DNA of 5,400 nucleotides from an uncultured Ruminococcus sp. (GCA_946055445.1 CAMGGF010000104.1:1-5400); one strand, 5' to 3'. Counted from the stretch's first letter, positions 1-5,399 are shown. The notes: generated by a model from the letters alone, not told the origin. Numbers and translations: made by a program.

Positions 1-1
1 C

Positions 2-1171
2 GGTGCACCGCAGGTTACCGATATTTTACCTGCAAAAAGCATAGCGGAAACTGTACTTTTAGAACTCGCCTGTTCGTTGGAGCAAAACAGTGAGCATCCG
101 CTTTCCAATGCGATACGCGCTTTCGGTGCAGAAAAAAAGGTAACTGTTTTAGCCGTAACGGATTTTCAAGCATTGCCCGGTAACGGTCTGCAAGGCGTTA
201 TAAACGACAAACACATTTTCGGCGGAAAGTACACATTCATTTCCGAAAAAGCCGAAATTCCCGCATCTGCGGCTTCTGCAGCGGAAAAACTTGCAAAGCG
301 TGGCAAAACGCCGTTGTTTTTCGCCGCCGACGCAGAATATTTAGGCATGATTGCCGTTTCTGACACCGTTAAAGCAGAAAGCGCACAAGCGGTACAGGAA
401 CTGCAAAATATGGGCATTCGCGTGGTTATGCTGACTGGTGACAATCAAGCGACGGCAAATGCGGTTGCAAATGCGGCAGGCATACAAGAAGTGATTGCAG
501 AAGTATTGCCCGACGGAAAAGAAACGGTCATCCGTGCATTACAAGCACAAGGAAAGGTAATGATGGTCGGCGACGGTATCAATGACGCCCCCGCGCTTAC
601 AAGGGCTGATACAGGTGTTGCTATCGGCGCGGGTACGGATATTGCCATTGACGCGGCGAATATTGTTTTAGTTAAAAATAAACTAACCGATGTACCTGCC
701 GCTATACGGTTAAGCCGTGCAACACTGCGCAACATTCGTGAAAATCTGTTTTGGGCATTTATCTACAACATCATTGGTATTCCGCTTGCCGCAGGCGTAT
801 TCATTCCGCTGTTCGGGTGGACACTCAACCCGATGTTTGGCGCGGCGGCAATGAGTCTGTCGAGTTTTTGTGTTGTTACCAATGCATTGCGGTTAAACTT
901 TTTTAAACTATACCGCACGAAAACGCAAAAAATAAGCAAGCCGCAAAACGGCTTACAGGAGGAAAAACAAATGAAAAAAACTGTAAAAATCGAAGGTATG
1001 ATGTGCGCACACTGCGAAGCACATGTCAAAAAAGCATTAGAGGCAGTAGACGGTGTTGTTTCCGCCGAAGTCAGCCACGAAAGCGGCACGGCAGTCGTTA
1101 CACTTCGGGAAGATGTTGCGGACGATATTCTGAAAGCCGCGGTAGAAGCGGAAGGCTACAAGGTACTGTAA
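2..1171 (+). CDS. copA: Copper-exporting P1B-1 ATPase CopA, 5'-truncated, with C-terminal HMA domain
   Basis: This is the 3' part of a Cu(I)-exporting P-type ATPase of the inner membrane; the gene starts upstream of the window and the frame is open from base 2. Visible in order: the nucleotide-binding domain with SEHPL (89-103), the phosphorylation-domain motifs MLTGDN (about 428-445) and GDGINDAP (569-592), then two membrane segments (about 740-823 and 829-900). The first contains YN and the second MSxSS followed by NALRL, the Cu(I)-selective signature of P1B-1 ATPases. The DKTGT aspartate and CPC motif must lie just outside the window. After a short polar linker comes an HMA domain with GMMCAHC (CAHC at 1004-1015), so copper binding is at the C-terminus; whether an N-terminal HMA also exists cannot be seen. 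The TTG at 77 is an internal leucine codon, not a start. Family is certain; Cu(I) specificity is inferred from the motifs. Confidence 0.93.
   Translation, partial: GAPQVTDILPAKSIAETVLLELACSLEQNSEHPLSNAIRAFGAEKKVTVLAVTDFQALPGNGLQGVINDKHIFGGKYTFISEKAEIPASAASAAEKLAKRGKTPLFFAADAEYLGMIAVSDTVKAESAQAVQELQNMGIRVVMLTGDNQATANAVANAAGIQEVIAEVLPDGKETVIRALQAQGKVMMVGDGINDAPALTRADTGVAIGAGTDIAIDAANIVLVKNKLTDVPAAIRLSRATLRNIRENLFWAFIYNIIGIPLAAGVFIPLFGWTLNPMFGAAAMSLSSFCVVTNALRLNFFKLYRTKTQKISKPQNGLQEEKQMKKTVKIEGMMCAHCEAHVKKALEAVDGVVSAEVSHESGTAVVTLREDVADDILKAAVEAEGYKVL
938..954 (+). repeat. Small hairpin just before the internal Shine-Dalgarno
   Basis: AAGCCG (938-943) and CGGCTT (949-954) form a perfect 6-bp stem around a CAAAA loop. 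It ends two bases before the AGGAGG at 957. There is no U-tract after it, so it is not a standard terminator. It could affect access to the internal start site or be a remnant of an intergenic region. The stem is short and chance is possible. Confidence 0.4.
957..962 (+). promoter_or_regulatory. Internal Shine-Dalgarno AGGAGG inside copA
   Basis: A perfect AGGAGG lies 8 bases before the in-frame ATG at 971. It encodes the linker residues Gln-Glu-Glu between the last membrane helix and the HMA domain. A full-consensus site at this exact spacing is unlikely by chance and supports internal initiation of the HMA domain. Confidence 0.6.
971..1171 (+). CDS. Possible stand-alone CopZ-like copper chaperone from an internal start in copA
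   Basis: The last 66 codons of copA form a complete HMA (CopZ/Atx1-like) domain, starting MKKTVKIEGMMCAHC and ending EGYKVL. The ATG at 971 is preceded by AGGAGG at 957-962 with an 8-base gap, which is an ideal bacterial start. Ribosomes could therefore make this domain separately as a soluble Cu(I) chaperone as well as the fused form. Such chaperones carry Cu(I) on the two cysteines of CxxC and deliver it to CopA or a copper sensor. The domain is in the copA frame with no stop between, so the full-length product is also expected. Separate production is inferred. E. coli copA is known to make a free metal-binding domain by another route, programmed frameshifting. The alternative is that the signal is a leftover of an ancestral separate copZ gene. 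Confidence 0.45.
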   Translation: MKKTVKIEGMMCAHCEAHVKKALEAVDGVVSAEVSHESGTAVVTLREDVADDILKAAVEAEGYKVL

Positions 1172-1193
1172 CGCAATATATACCCATTAACAA

Positions 1194-1231
1194 ACGAAAG
1201 CGGCAGACGAAATATCGCCTGCCGCTTTCGT
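1194..1231. terminator. Bidirectional hairpin terminator between convergent genes
   Basis: ACGAAAGCGGCAG (1194-1206) pairs perfectly with CTGCCGCTTTCGT (1219-1231), 13 bp. After one A/C mismatch there is an inner CGA-AATA-TCG hairpin. It lies 22 bases after the copA stop and ends two bases before the last codon of the minus-strand gene. U-runs are modest on both sides (better on the minus strand, reading UUUGUUAA after the stem), but the stem strength and position between two convergent stop codons fit a shared terminator. Confidence 0.85.
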
Positions 1232-1233
1232 AT

Positions 1234-2772
1234 TTATGCCGTTAAACTGTCTTGATAGTTTTGATATGCTTCCGCTTTTTTTGACAGCAAATCCGCATCT
1301 GCATCTGTTATCGCACCGTCGCGGTTTAAATCCGCCGCCATTTTTTGTATTTCAGACAAAGTTGAATTCCCGGACAAATACGCCGTTAACAATGTGACAT
1401 CTGCCGTATCTGAAACGCCGTTCCCATCCAAATCACCGGGCAAATTACAGTAGCCGTTTAAGACCAAATTCAGTAAAGAAACATCGAAGAAATCAATCAC
1501 GGTATCTGCGTTCAAATCCCCAATTGCTGTTTCGGAAACCGTTGGGAAAATCGCACCGATTGCAATGGAAGTTAACATTGCGTAGTCCGTCAAATCCGAA
1601 CTCCCATCATTGTTCAAATCGGCGGAAACCCCCGACGGCGGCGTCAGCGCAACAAAAGTTAAACCGTTCTTTACCGCGAAAGTTTCGGCAGCCGAGCCTT
1701 TGTATCCGTAAATCGTCTTGTTTACCGAATAAGCAAAAGCAAAATCATCTATTGTGGTAACACTGCTCGGAATGGTAATTTCTTTGAGGGCGTCTGTGGA
1801 AGAAAAAGTATATGCCTCAATTGCAGTCACCCTGTCCGAAATATACACTTCCGATAACGAAGAACACCCGCTGAACGCGCTTCTGCCGACAGTTGAAACG
1901 CTGTTCGGCAATCGTATTCTTGTAAGAGCCAAACAACTTGCAAAAGCATATTCTCCGATAGAGACAAGTGAGTTTGGCAGTGAAACAGTTTCCAATCCGG
2001 TACAGCCTTCGAAAGTAGAATTTTCAACACTTGTAACACCAAAAGGAATTGTGATATCCGTAAGTGCCGTACACTCGCTGAAAGCATATTCCCCAATCGT
2101 TTCCAAACCGTATTGCATAGTTATCTTCTGCAAGCACGCACAACTTTGGAAGGCAGAAAAACCAATCGTTTTCACGCTTTGCGGAAGTGCGACTTCTTGT
2201 AAATTTGTGCAATAAAAAAACGCAAACTCCGCAATTTCCGAAACGCCTTTCGGCACGCTGTATGTCGTATCTGTTTTGCCGGCCGGATAGGCAATCAATC
2301 GAGTACCGGATTTCGTAACCAAAACGCCGTCACGCGCGGTATACGCCGGATTGCGACGGGAAACCTCAATTTTTGTTAATGCAGCACAACCTGCAAAAGC
2401 CAAAGGCTCAATTACGGTAACACTACTCGGCAAAGCGATGGATACAAGTTTTCCGCACATACCAAAAGCACCTTCGCCAATCTCTTCGATTGTTTCCGGT
2501 AACGAAACAGATTCCATCGTATTGTTTTCAATAAATGCATATGCGCCGATTCGTACAACCTTATATCCGTCAATCTCCGAAGGAATTTCCAATTGTGCAT
2601 CTGTACCTTCATAACCGGTAATCTCTGCCGTTTTTTCATCTTCCGATAAAACCGAATAGGAAAACGCCGAATCCTGTGCAAATACAGGAAAAGCCGTAAA
2701 AGGTAAGGACAACCCCATCAAAAGAGCAACCAAAAGTATACAAAACGCTTTCCGTGCACACATTTTACTCAT
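1234..2772 (-). CDS. Secreted BspA-type leucine-rich-repeat protein with tandem dockerin modules
   Basis: This is a 512-aa exported protein. Residues 1-32 form a signal peptide: MSKMCARK, then a hydrophobic core, with likely cleavage after VFA (A32/Q33). Residues about 63-375 hold ten or so LRR_5 (BspA/Treponema type) repeats of 23 residues, pattern LPxxVxxIGxxAFxxCxxLxxI. They are interrupted at 138-172 by the usual BspA insert (NPAYTARDGVL). Residues 385-512 carry four dockerin calcium loops, at 385 (DLNNDG), 419 (DLNADT), 447 (DLDGNG) and 481 (DLNRDG), each with D at loop position 12. There is no LPXTG or membrane anchor, so surface attachment is probably through dockerin-cohesin binding. 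The LRR part may bind host or substrate glycoproteins (inferred). The start is ATG at 2772, with GAGGTG 5 bases upstream; a longer TTG-started frame to 2823 would run through the promoter. It has its own promoter and is monocistronic. No link to the flanking metal genes is visible. Confidence 0.92.
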   Translation of the reverse strand: MSKMCARKAFCILLVALLMGLSLPFTAFPVFAQDSAFSYSVLSEDEKTAEITGYEGTDAQLEIPSEIDGYKVVRIGAYAFIENNTMESVSLPETIEEIGEGAFGMCGKLVSIALPSSVTVIEPLAFAGCAALTKIEVSRRNPAYTARDGVLVTKSGTRLIAYPAGKTDTTYSVPKGVSEIAEFAFFYCTNLQEVALPQSVKTIGFSAFQSCACLQKITMQYGLETIGEYAFSECTALTDITIPFGVTSVENSTFEGCTGLETVSLPNSLVSIGEYAFASCLALTRIRLPNSVSTVGRSAFSGCSSLSEVYISDRVTAIEAYTFSSTDALKEITIPSSVTTIDDFAFAYSVNKTIYGYKGSAAETFAVKNGLTFVALTPPSGVSADLNNDGSSDLTDYAMLTSIAIGAIFPTVSETAIGDLNADTVIDFFDVSLLNLVLNGYCNLPGDLDGNGVSDTADVTLLTAYLSGNSTLSEIQKMAADLNRDGAITDADADLLSKKAEAYQNYQDSLTA

Positions 2773-2777
2773 AAAAA

Positions 2778-2783
2778 CACCTC
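2778..2783 (-). promoter_or_regulatory. Ribosome binding site of the LRR-dockerin gene
   Basis: GAGGTG on the minus strand lies 5 bases before the ATG at 2772. It fixes this start over the upstream TTG at 2823, which has no such site, and over the ATG at 2763. Confidence 0.75.
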
Positions 2784-2807
2784 GATGATACACACGCAAA
2801 TTATTCC

Positions 2808-2831
2808 ACAAATATTGTAACAAATGTTGTA
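2808..2831. repeat. Tandem 12-bp direct repeat, each copy a dyad, in the LRR promoter
   Basis: ACAAATATTGTA (2808-2819) is followed without gap by ACAAATGTTGTA (2820-2831), with one mismatch. Each copy holds the dyad ACAA-N3-TTGT. The repeats cover the -10 box and most of the spacer of the LRR-dockerin promoter, so they are placed like an operator for an unidentified regulator. AT-rich chance repetition is the alternative. Confidence 0.5.
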
Positions 2832-2842
2832 AAAAAGTACAA
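2814..2842 (-). promoter_or_regulatory. Sigma-A-type promoter of the LRR-dockerin gene
   Basis: On the minus strand, TTGTAC (2842-2837) is followed after exactly 17 bases by TACAAT (2819-2814), which matches the -10 consensus at five of six bases and is preceded by TGT (extended -10). The -35 is weak (three of six). Transcription would start near 2807, giving a leader of about 35 bases. The element lies downstream of the ATPase terminator, so the gene is probably transcribed on its own. Confidence 0.65.
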
Positions 2843-2853
2843 GACTTTCTTTT

Positions 2854-2908
2854 AAAGAAAAAAGAAAGGAAAACGGAAACCGATTATCAGATTCCCTGTT
2901 TTCCTTTC
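2854..2908 (-). terminator. Intrinsic terminator after the Zn/Cd ATPase operon
   Basis: Read on the minus strand, GAAAGGAAAAC (2908-2898) pairs perfectly over 11 bp with GTTTTCCTTTC (2874-2864). A run of six U and then CUUU follows. It begins 7 bases after the ATPase stop codon and separates the metal operon from the downstream LRR-dockerin gene. The 23-base loop can form a few more inner pairs (GG/CC). Confidence 0.88.
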
Positions 2909-2915
2909 AGAGTGC

Positions 2916-4763
2916 TTATTTTGTATAGTGCATTGCGCGCATTGCATTGCAGACTGCAAGCACCATAACGCCAACATCTGCAAAAACGGCAAGCCACATA
3001 CCGGCAAGCCCAAATGCGCTGAAAATCAGCACAACGGCTTTCACAAGCAAAGCAAATACGATATTCTCGCGGACAATACGCATCGTTTTGCGTGAAATAT
3101 GCAGTGCGCGCACAAGTTTAGAAGGTTTGTCATCCATTAAAACCACATCGGCCGCTTCAATTGCCGCATCACTGCCGAGCGCGCCCATTGCAATCCCGAT
3201 ATCGGCGCGCGCAAGTACAGGCGCATCGTTAATGCCGTCACCGACAAATGCCAACGCCGCTTTTTCGGGTTGCTCTGCAAGCAGTTTTTCGGTTATTCTG
3301 ACTTTATCGTCCGGCATTAACTGTGTATAGACTTCATCAATGGCGAGTTCTTTCGCAACTGCCTGCCCAACAGTATCGCTGTCCCCTGTGAGCATCACCG
3401 TCTTTTGAACTCCCATATTTTTCAGTTCTTCCAAAGCCGTTTTTGCGTCGGATTTTACGGTATCCGCAATGAGAATATACCCTGCATACACACCGTCGAC
3501 TGCAATGTGCACGGTTGTACCAACCGTTTCACACACATCCCATTCTACACCGATTGCATCCATCAGCGCCGCATTGCCGACAAACACAGATTTTCCGTCA
3601 ATTTCAGCAGAAATACCCTGCCCCGCGCGTTCCTCAATGTTGGTAACACGGCTTTTATCCGTTTCTTTACCGCACGCTTTCAAAATGGATATTGCAATCG
3701 GGTGCGTTGAAAAACGCTCCGCCGCGGCGGCTATCTCTAAAAGGTTGCTTTCCGACATTTCTTTCGGGTGTATTTCCGTTACCGTAAAGGTACCGTTGGT
3801 GAGTGTACCGGTTTTATCGAAAACAACGGTTTGGGCTTTGGCAAGCGTCTCCAAATAATTTGCACCTTTTATCAAAACCCCGTGTTTCGAAGCGCCGCCG
3901 ATGCCGCCGAAAAAGGACAACGGTACGGAAACCACCAAGGCGCAAGGGCAGGAAACAACAAGGAAAGTCAGGGCGCGTGTAACCCAGGGCGCAAAGTCTT
4001 GCTTTAAAATCAACGGCGGTAACACGGCAAGCGCCAAAGCCGCGAACACAACACACGGTGTATAGTATTTTGCAAACCGTGTAATAAAATTCTCGCTTTT
4101 TGCTTTTTTCGAGGTTGCGTTCTCCACCAAGTCCAATATTTTGGAAACCGTACTTTCACCGAAAGTACTTGTTACCTTTGCGTATACTAACCCGTTTTGG
4201 TTTACAGAACCGCTGATGACACTGTCACCAATACGGCAGGGAACAGGTATGCTCTCCCCTGTCAACGCCGAAGTATTAACGGTTGTTTCCCCTTTTGTAA
4301 TCACCGCATCCAAGGGGATTTTTTCCCCGGGTTTGATTTCGATAATCTCACCGATTTCGATTTCTTCGGGCGTTACGGTTTGCACGGTACCGTCACGCAG
4401 GACATTCGCATAATCGGGGCGAATATCCATTAACGCGGCAATGGATTTGCGACTTTTGCCAACGGCAATACTCTGAAACAATTCGCCGACCTGATAAAAC
4501 ACCATTACTGCAACCGCTTCCGGATAATCTGCGATAAAAAAGGCACCGATTGTTGCCACGGACATTAAAAAATTCTCGTCAAAAACCTGCCCGAGCAAAA
4601 TATTACGAATTGCCGAGAACACAACATCATATCCCGCAACTGCATACGGAATAAGGAAAGTGAGCAAGCGTAAAAGACCGTCTGTCGGCAATACCCAAGC
4701 CACAACCAATAACACAGCGGAAAGGACAATGCGAAACAGATTTCGTTTTTGTTTTCGAGTCAT
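2916..4763 (-). CDS. cadA: P1B-2 heavy-metal-exporting ATPase (Zn/Cd/Pb), lacking a fused HMA domain
   Basis: This is a 615-aa inner-membrane pump that exports Zn(II), Cd(II) or Pb(II) using ATP (CadA/ZntA family). Four N-terminal membrane helices lie at about residues 9-100. The actuator domain has TGES at 168-171. Helix 6 carries CPC (272-274), the phosphorylated aspartate is D316 in DKTGT, the HP motif is at 354-355 and GDGINDAP at 508-515. K575 in helix 7 and D596 in helix 8 (DVG) are the P1B-2 signature that selects Zn/Cd/Pb over Cu. It starts almost directly with the first helix: the usual N-terminal HMA domain is encoded by the separate gene just upstream. The start chosen is ATG at 4763, with GAGG 8 bases upstream overlapping the previous stop; a GTG at 4772 would overlap that site. 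It is the last gene of the operon and is followed by a terminator. The exact metal preference is inferred. Confidence 0.95.
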   Translation of the reverse strand: MTRKQKRNLFRIVLSAVLLVVAWVLPTDGLLRLLTFLIPYAVAGYDVVFSAIRNILLGQVFDENFLMSVATIGAFFIADYPEAVAVMVFYQVGELFQSIAVGKSRKSIAALMDIRPDYANVLRDGTVQTVTPEEIEIGEIIEIKPGEKIPLDAVITKGETTVNTSALTGESIPVPCRIGDSVISGSVNQNGLVYAKVTSTFGESTVSKILDLVENATSKKAKSENFITRFAKYYTPCVVFAALALAVLPPLILKQDFAPWVTRALTFLVVSCPCALVVSVPLSFFGGIGGASKHGVLIKGANYLETLAKAQTVVFDKTGTLTNGTFTVTEIHPKEMSESNLLEIAAAAERFSTHPIAISILKACGKETDKSRVTNIEERAGQGISAEIDGKSVFVGNAALMDAIGVEWDVCETVGTTVHIAVDGVYAGYILIADTVKSDAKTALEELKNMGVQKTVMLTGDSDTVGQAVAKELAIDEVYTQLMPDDKVRITEKLLAEQPEKAALAFVGDGINDAPVLARADIGIAMGALGSDAAIEAADVVLMDDKPSKLVRALHISRKTMRIVRENIVFALLVKAVVLIFSAFGLAGMWLAVFADVGVMVLAVCNAMRAMHYTK

Positions 4764-4771
4764 ATTGCGCA

Positions 4772-4775
4772 CCTC
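4772..4775 (-). promoter_or_regulatory. Ribosome binding site of the ATPase, overlapping the HMA stop codon
   Basis: On the minus strand the TGA stop of the HMA gene (4776-4774) is followed at once by GG, making TGAGG. The GAGG lies 8 bases before the ATG at 4763. Ribosomes ending the HMA gene can therefore restart on the ATPase, which points to translational coupling and roughly matched amounts of the two proteins. Confidence 0.65.
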
Positions 4776-4992
4776 AAAAAATCAAACGGCAGTCGCGTTC
4801 AACCTTACTGCAGGTTTTTTCAATCTTTTTCAGCAAATCCGTTGTAATTTCGCCATCGGTTTCCAAAGTCAGTTTTTGCGTCATAAAATTGATGCTTGCG
4901 TGCTTTACTTCGGGCATTTTATTTATTGCGTCTTCCATTTTTGCGGCGCAATTTGCACAATCCAATTCTTCAAATCTGTATACCTTAATCAT
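4774..4992 (-). CDS. Small stand-alone HMA-domain metal-binding protein (Zn/Cd type)
   Basis: This 72-aa protein is a single heavy-metal-associated (HMA) domain with a ferredoxin-like fold. The metal motif LDCANCA (residues 10-16) has the aspartate before CxxC that is typical of the N-terminal domains of ZntA/CadA pumps rather than copper chaperones; D11, C12 and C15 are the expected ligands. Two more cysteines, C61 and C68, sit near the C-terminus. It overlaps the repressor gene by 8 bases and ends 10 bases before the ATPase start. It likely hands metal to, or regulates, the ATPase encoded next, in place of the fused domain found in most family members. The start is ATG at 4992, with GAGGAGG 9 bases upstream. 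Chaperone role is inferred from position and motif. Confidence 0.92.
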   Translation of the reverse strand: MIKVYRFEELDCANCAAKMEDAINKMPEVKHASINFMTQKLTLETDGEITTDLLKKIEKTCSKVERDCRLIF

Positions 4993-5335
4993 TACAACGG
5001 TCCTCCTCTGTTAAATGCTCAAACCCCTGCCCAATAATGGAACGAACATGGTTATCTGCAAGAAAATATACAATTGTTTTTCCCTCTCGCCGATTGGAAA
5101 TCAGTTTCGCATCTTTAAGCACTTTCAACTGATGGGAAATTGCCGACTGCGTCATATTCAGCAACTCCGTAATTTCCCGCACGCAAAGTTCCTGTTCAAA
5201 CAAAGAAAACAGGATTTTCATACGCGTTGTATCTCCGAATATTTTAAACAAGTCTGCCAAATCGCACAGTGTTTCATCTTTCGGCAGTTTTGCACGCGCG
5301 CAATCCAATGCGACGCTATGGTCATGGTTATGCAT
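4985..5335 (-). CDS. ArsR/SmtB-family metal-responsive repressor
   Basis: This is a 116-aa winged-helix repressor that should bind as a dimer to its own promoter and release DNA on binding metal. The core runs LFKIFGDTTRMKILFSL (29-45), then ELCVREI (49-55), then the recognition helix SAISHQLKVLKDA (64-76) and a beta-wing with RREGKTIVYF (82-91). The C-terminal helix has D94, H96, H107 and E110 at the spacing of the alpha-5 Zn(II) site of SmtB/CzrA. C51 in ELCV, with C12 and the N-terminal H2, H4 and H6, could form a second alpha-3N site as in CadC, SmtB or ZiaR. The start is ATG at 5335, with AAAGGAG 9 bases upstream; the ATG at 5344 directly abuts that site and is too close. It is the first gene of the operon and overlaps the HMA gene by 8 bases. 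Zn/Cd/Pb sensing is inferred. Confidence 0.94.
   Translation of the reverse strand: MHNHDHSVALDCARAKLPKDETLCDLADLFKIFGDTTRMKILFSLFEQELCVREITELLNMTQSAISHQLKVLKDAKLISNRREGKTIVYFLADNHVRSIIGQGFEHLTEEDRCND
5002..5008 (-). promoter_or_regulatory. Ribosome binding site of the HMA gene inside the repressor gene
   Basis: GAGGAGG on the minus strand lies 9 bases before the HMA ATG at 4992. It is strong and sits within the last codons of the repressor (Glu-Glu-Asp), supporting the 8-base gene overlap and coupled translation. Confidence 0.7.
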
Positions 5336-5344
5336 CAAATGCAT

Positions 5345-5351
5345 CTCCTTT
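5345..5351 (-). promoter_or_regulatory. Ribosome binding site of the repressor gene
   Basis: AAAGGAG on the minus strand is 9 bases before the ATG at 5335 but directly abuts the in-frame ATG at 5344, so it selects the shorter protein. Confidence 0.75.
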
Positions 5352-5352
5352 C

Positions 5353-5372
5353 ATATGAATGTTTGTTCATAT
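5353..5372. promoter_or_regulatory. ArsR-family operator: perfect inverted repeat ATATGAA-N6-TTCATAT
   Basis: ATATGAA (5353-5359) and TTCATAT (5366-5372) form a perfect 7-6-7 inverted repeat. It closely resembles the operators of SmtB/CzrA-type repressors (ATATGAACA-N2-TGTTCATAT); the right half TGTTCATAT fits fully. It overlaps the last bases of the -10 box and the expected transcription start near 5364, so a bound repressor would block transcription. Confidence 0.87.
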
Positions 5373-5399
5373 ATTATCACCGTTCATATAAACTGTCAA
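5371..5399 (-). promoter_or_regulatory. Promoter of the repressor-HMA-ATPase operon
   Basis: On the minus strand, a consensus TTGACA (5399-5394) is followed after 17 bases by TAATAT (5376-5371); GATAAT (5378-5373) at 15 bases is an alternative -10. Transcription would start near 5364, leaving a leader of about 29 bases. The operator and the extra half-site lie inside or just after it, so the operon should be autoregulated and metal-inducible. Confidence 0.8.
5382..5390. promoter_or_regulatory. Extra operator half-site in the promoter spacer
   Basis: GTTCATATA (5382-5390) repeats the right half of the main operator (5365-5373) at a 17-bp offset, on the same strand. It lies between the -35 and -10 boxes. 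No matching left half is clear next to it, so it may be a secondary, weaker contact for the repressor. Confidence 0.5.

Noticed and set aside
77..79. TTG as the start of the copper ATPase
   Set aside because: The frame is open to the window edge and encodes typical CopA sequence (GAPQVTDI) upstream; it is an internal Leu codon.
1003..1245. 80-aa plus-strand frame overlapping the end of copA
   Set aside because: It overlaps the HMA domain out of frame, runs through the terminator hairpin and is Arg-rich, typical of a shadow frame.
1943..2099. Repeated AAAGCATATTC segments as a possible DNA repeat element
   Set aside because: They encode the IGEYAF core of successive LRR repeats and are explained by the protein repeats.
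1754..2215. 153-aa open frame on the plus strand
   Set aside because: It is antisense to the LRR repeats, which keep several frames open; it has no ribosome site and no recognisable domain.
2773..2823. N-terminal extension of the LRR protein from TTG at 2823
   Set aside because: It would start inside the predicted promoter, has no ribosome site and would put 17 non-hydrophobic residues before a normal signal peptide.
3469..3858. Plus-strand frames opposite the Zn/Cd ATPase
   Set aside because: They are antisense to conserved ATPase motifs (D316 and HP region), overlap each other and lack start signals.
4764..4772. GTG start of the Zn/Cd ATPase at 4772
   Set aside because: The GTG overlaps the GAGG site; the ATG at 4763 has proper 8-base spacing.
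5336..5344. ATG start of the repressor at 5344
   Set aside because: It directly abuts AAAGGAG with no spacer, whereas the ATG at 5335 has a 9-base gap.
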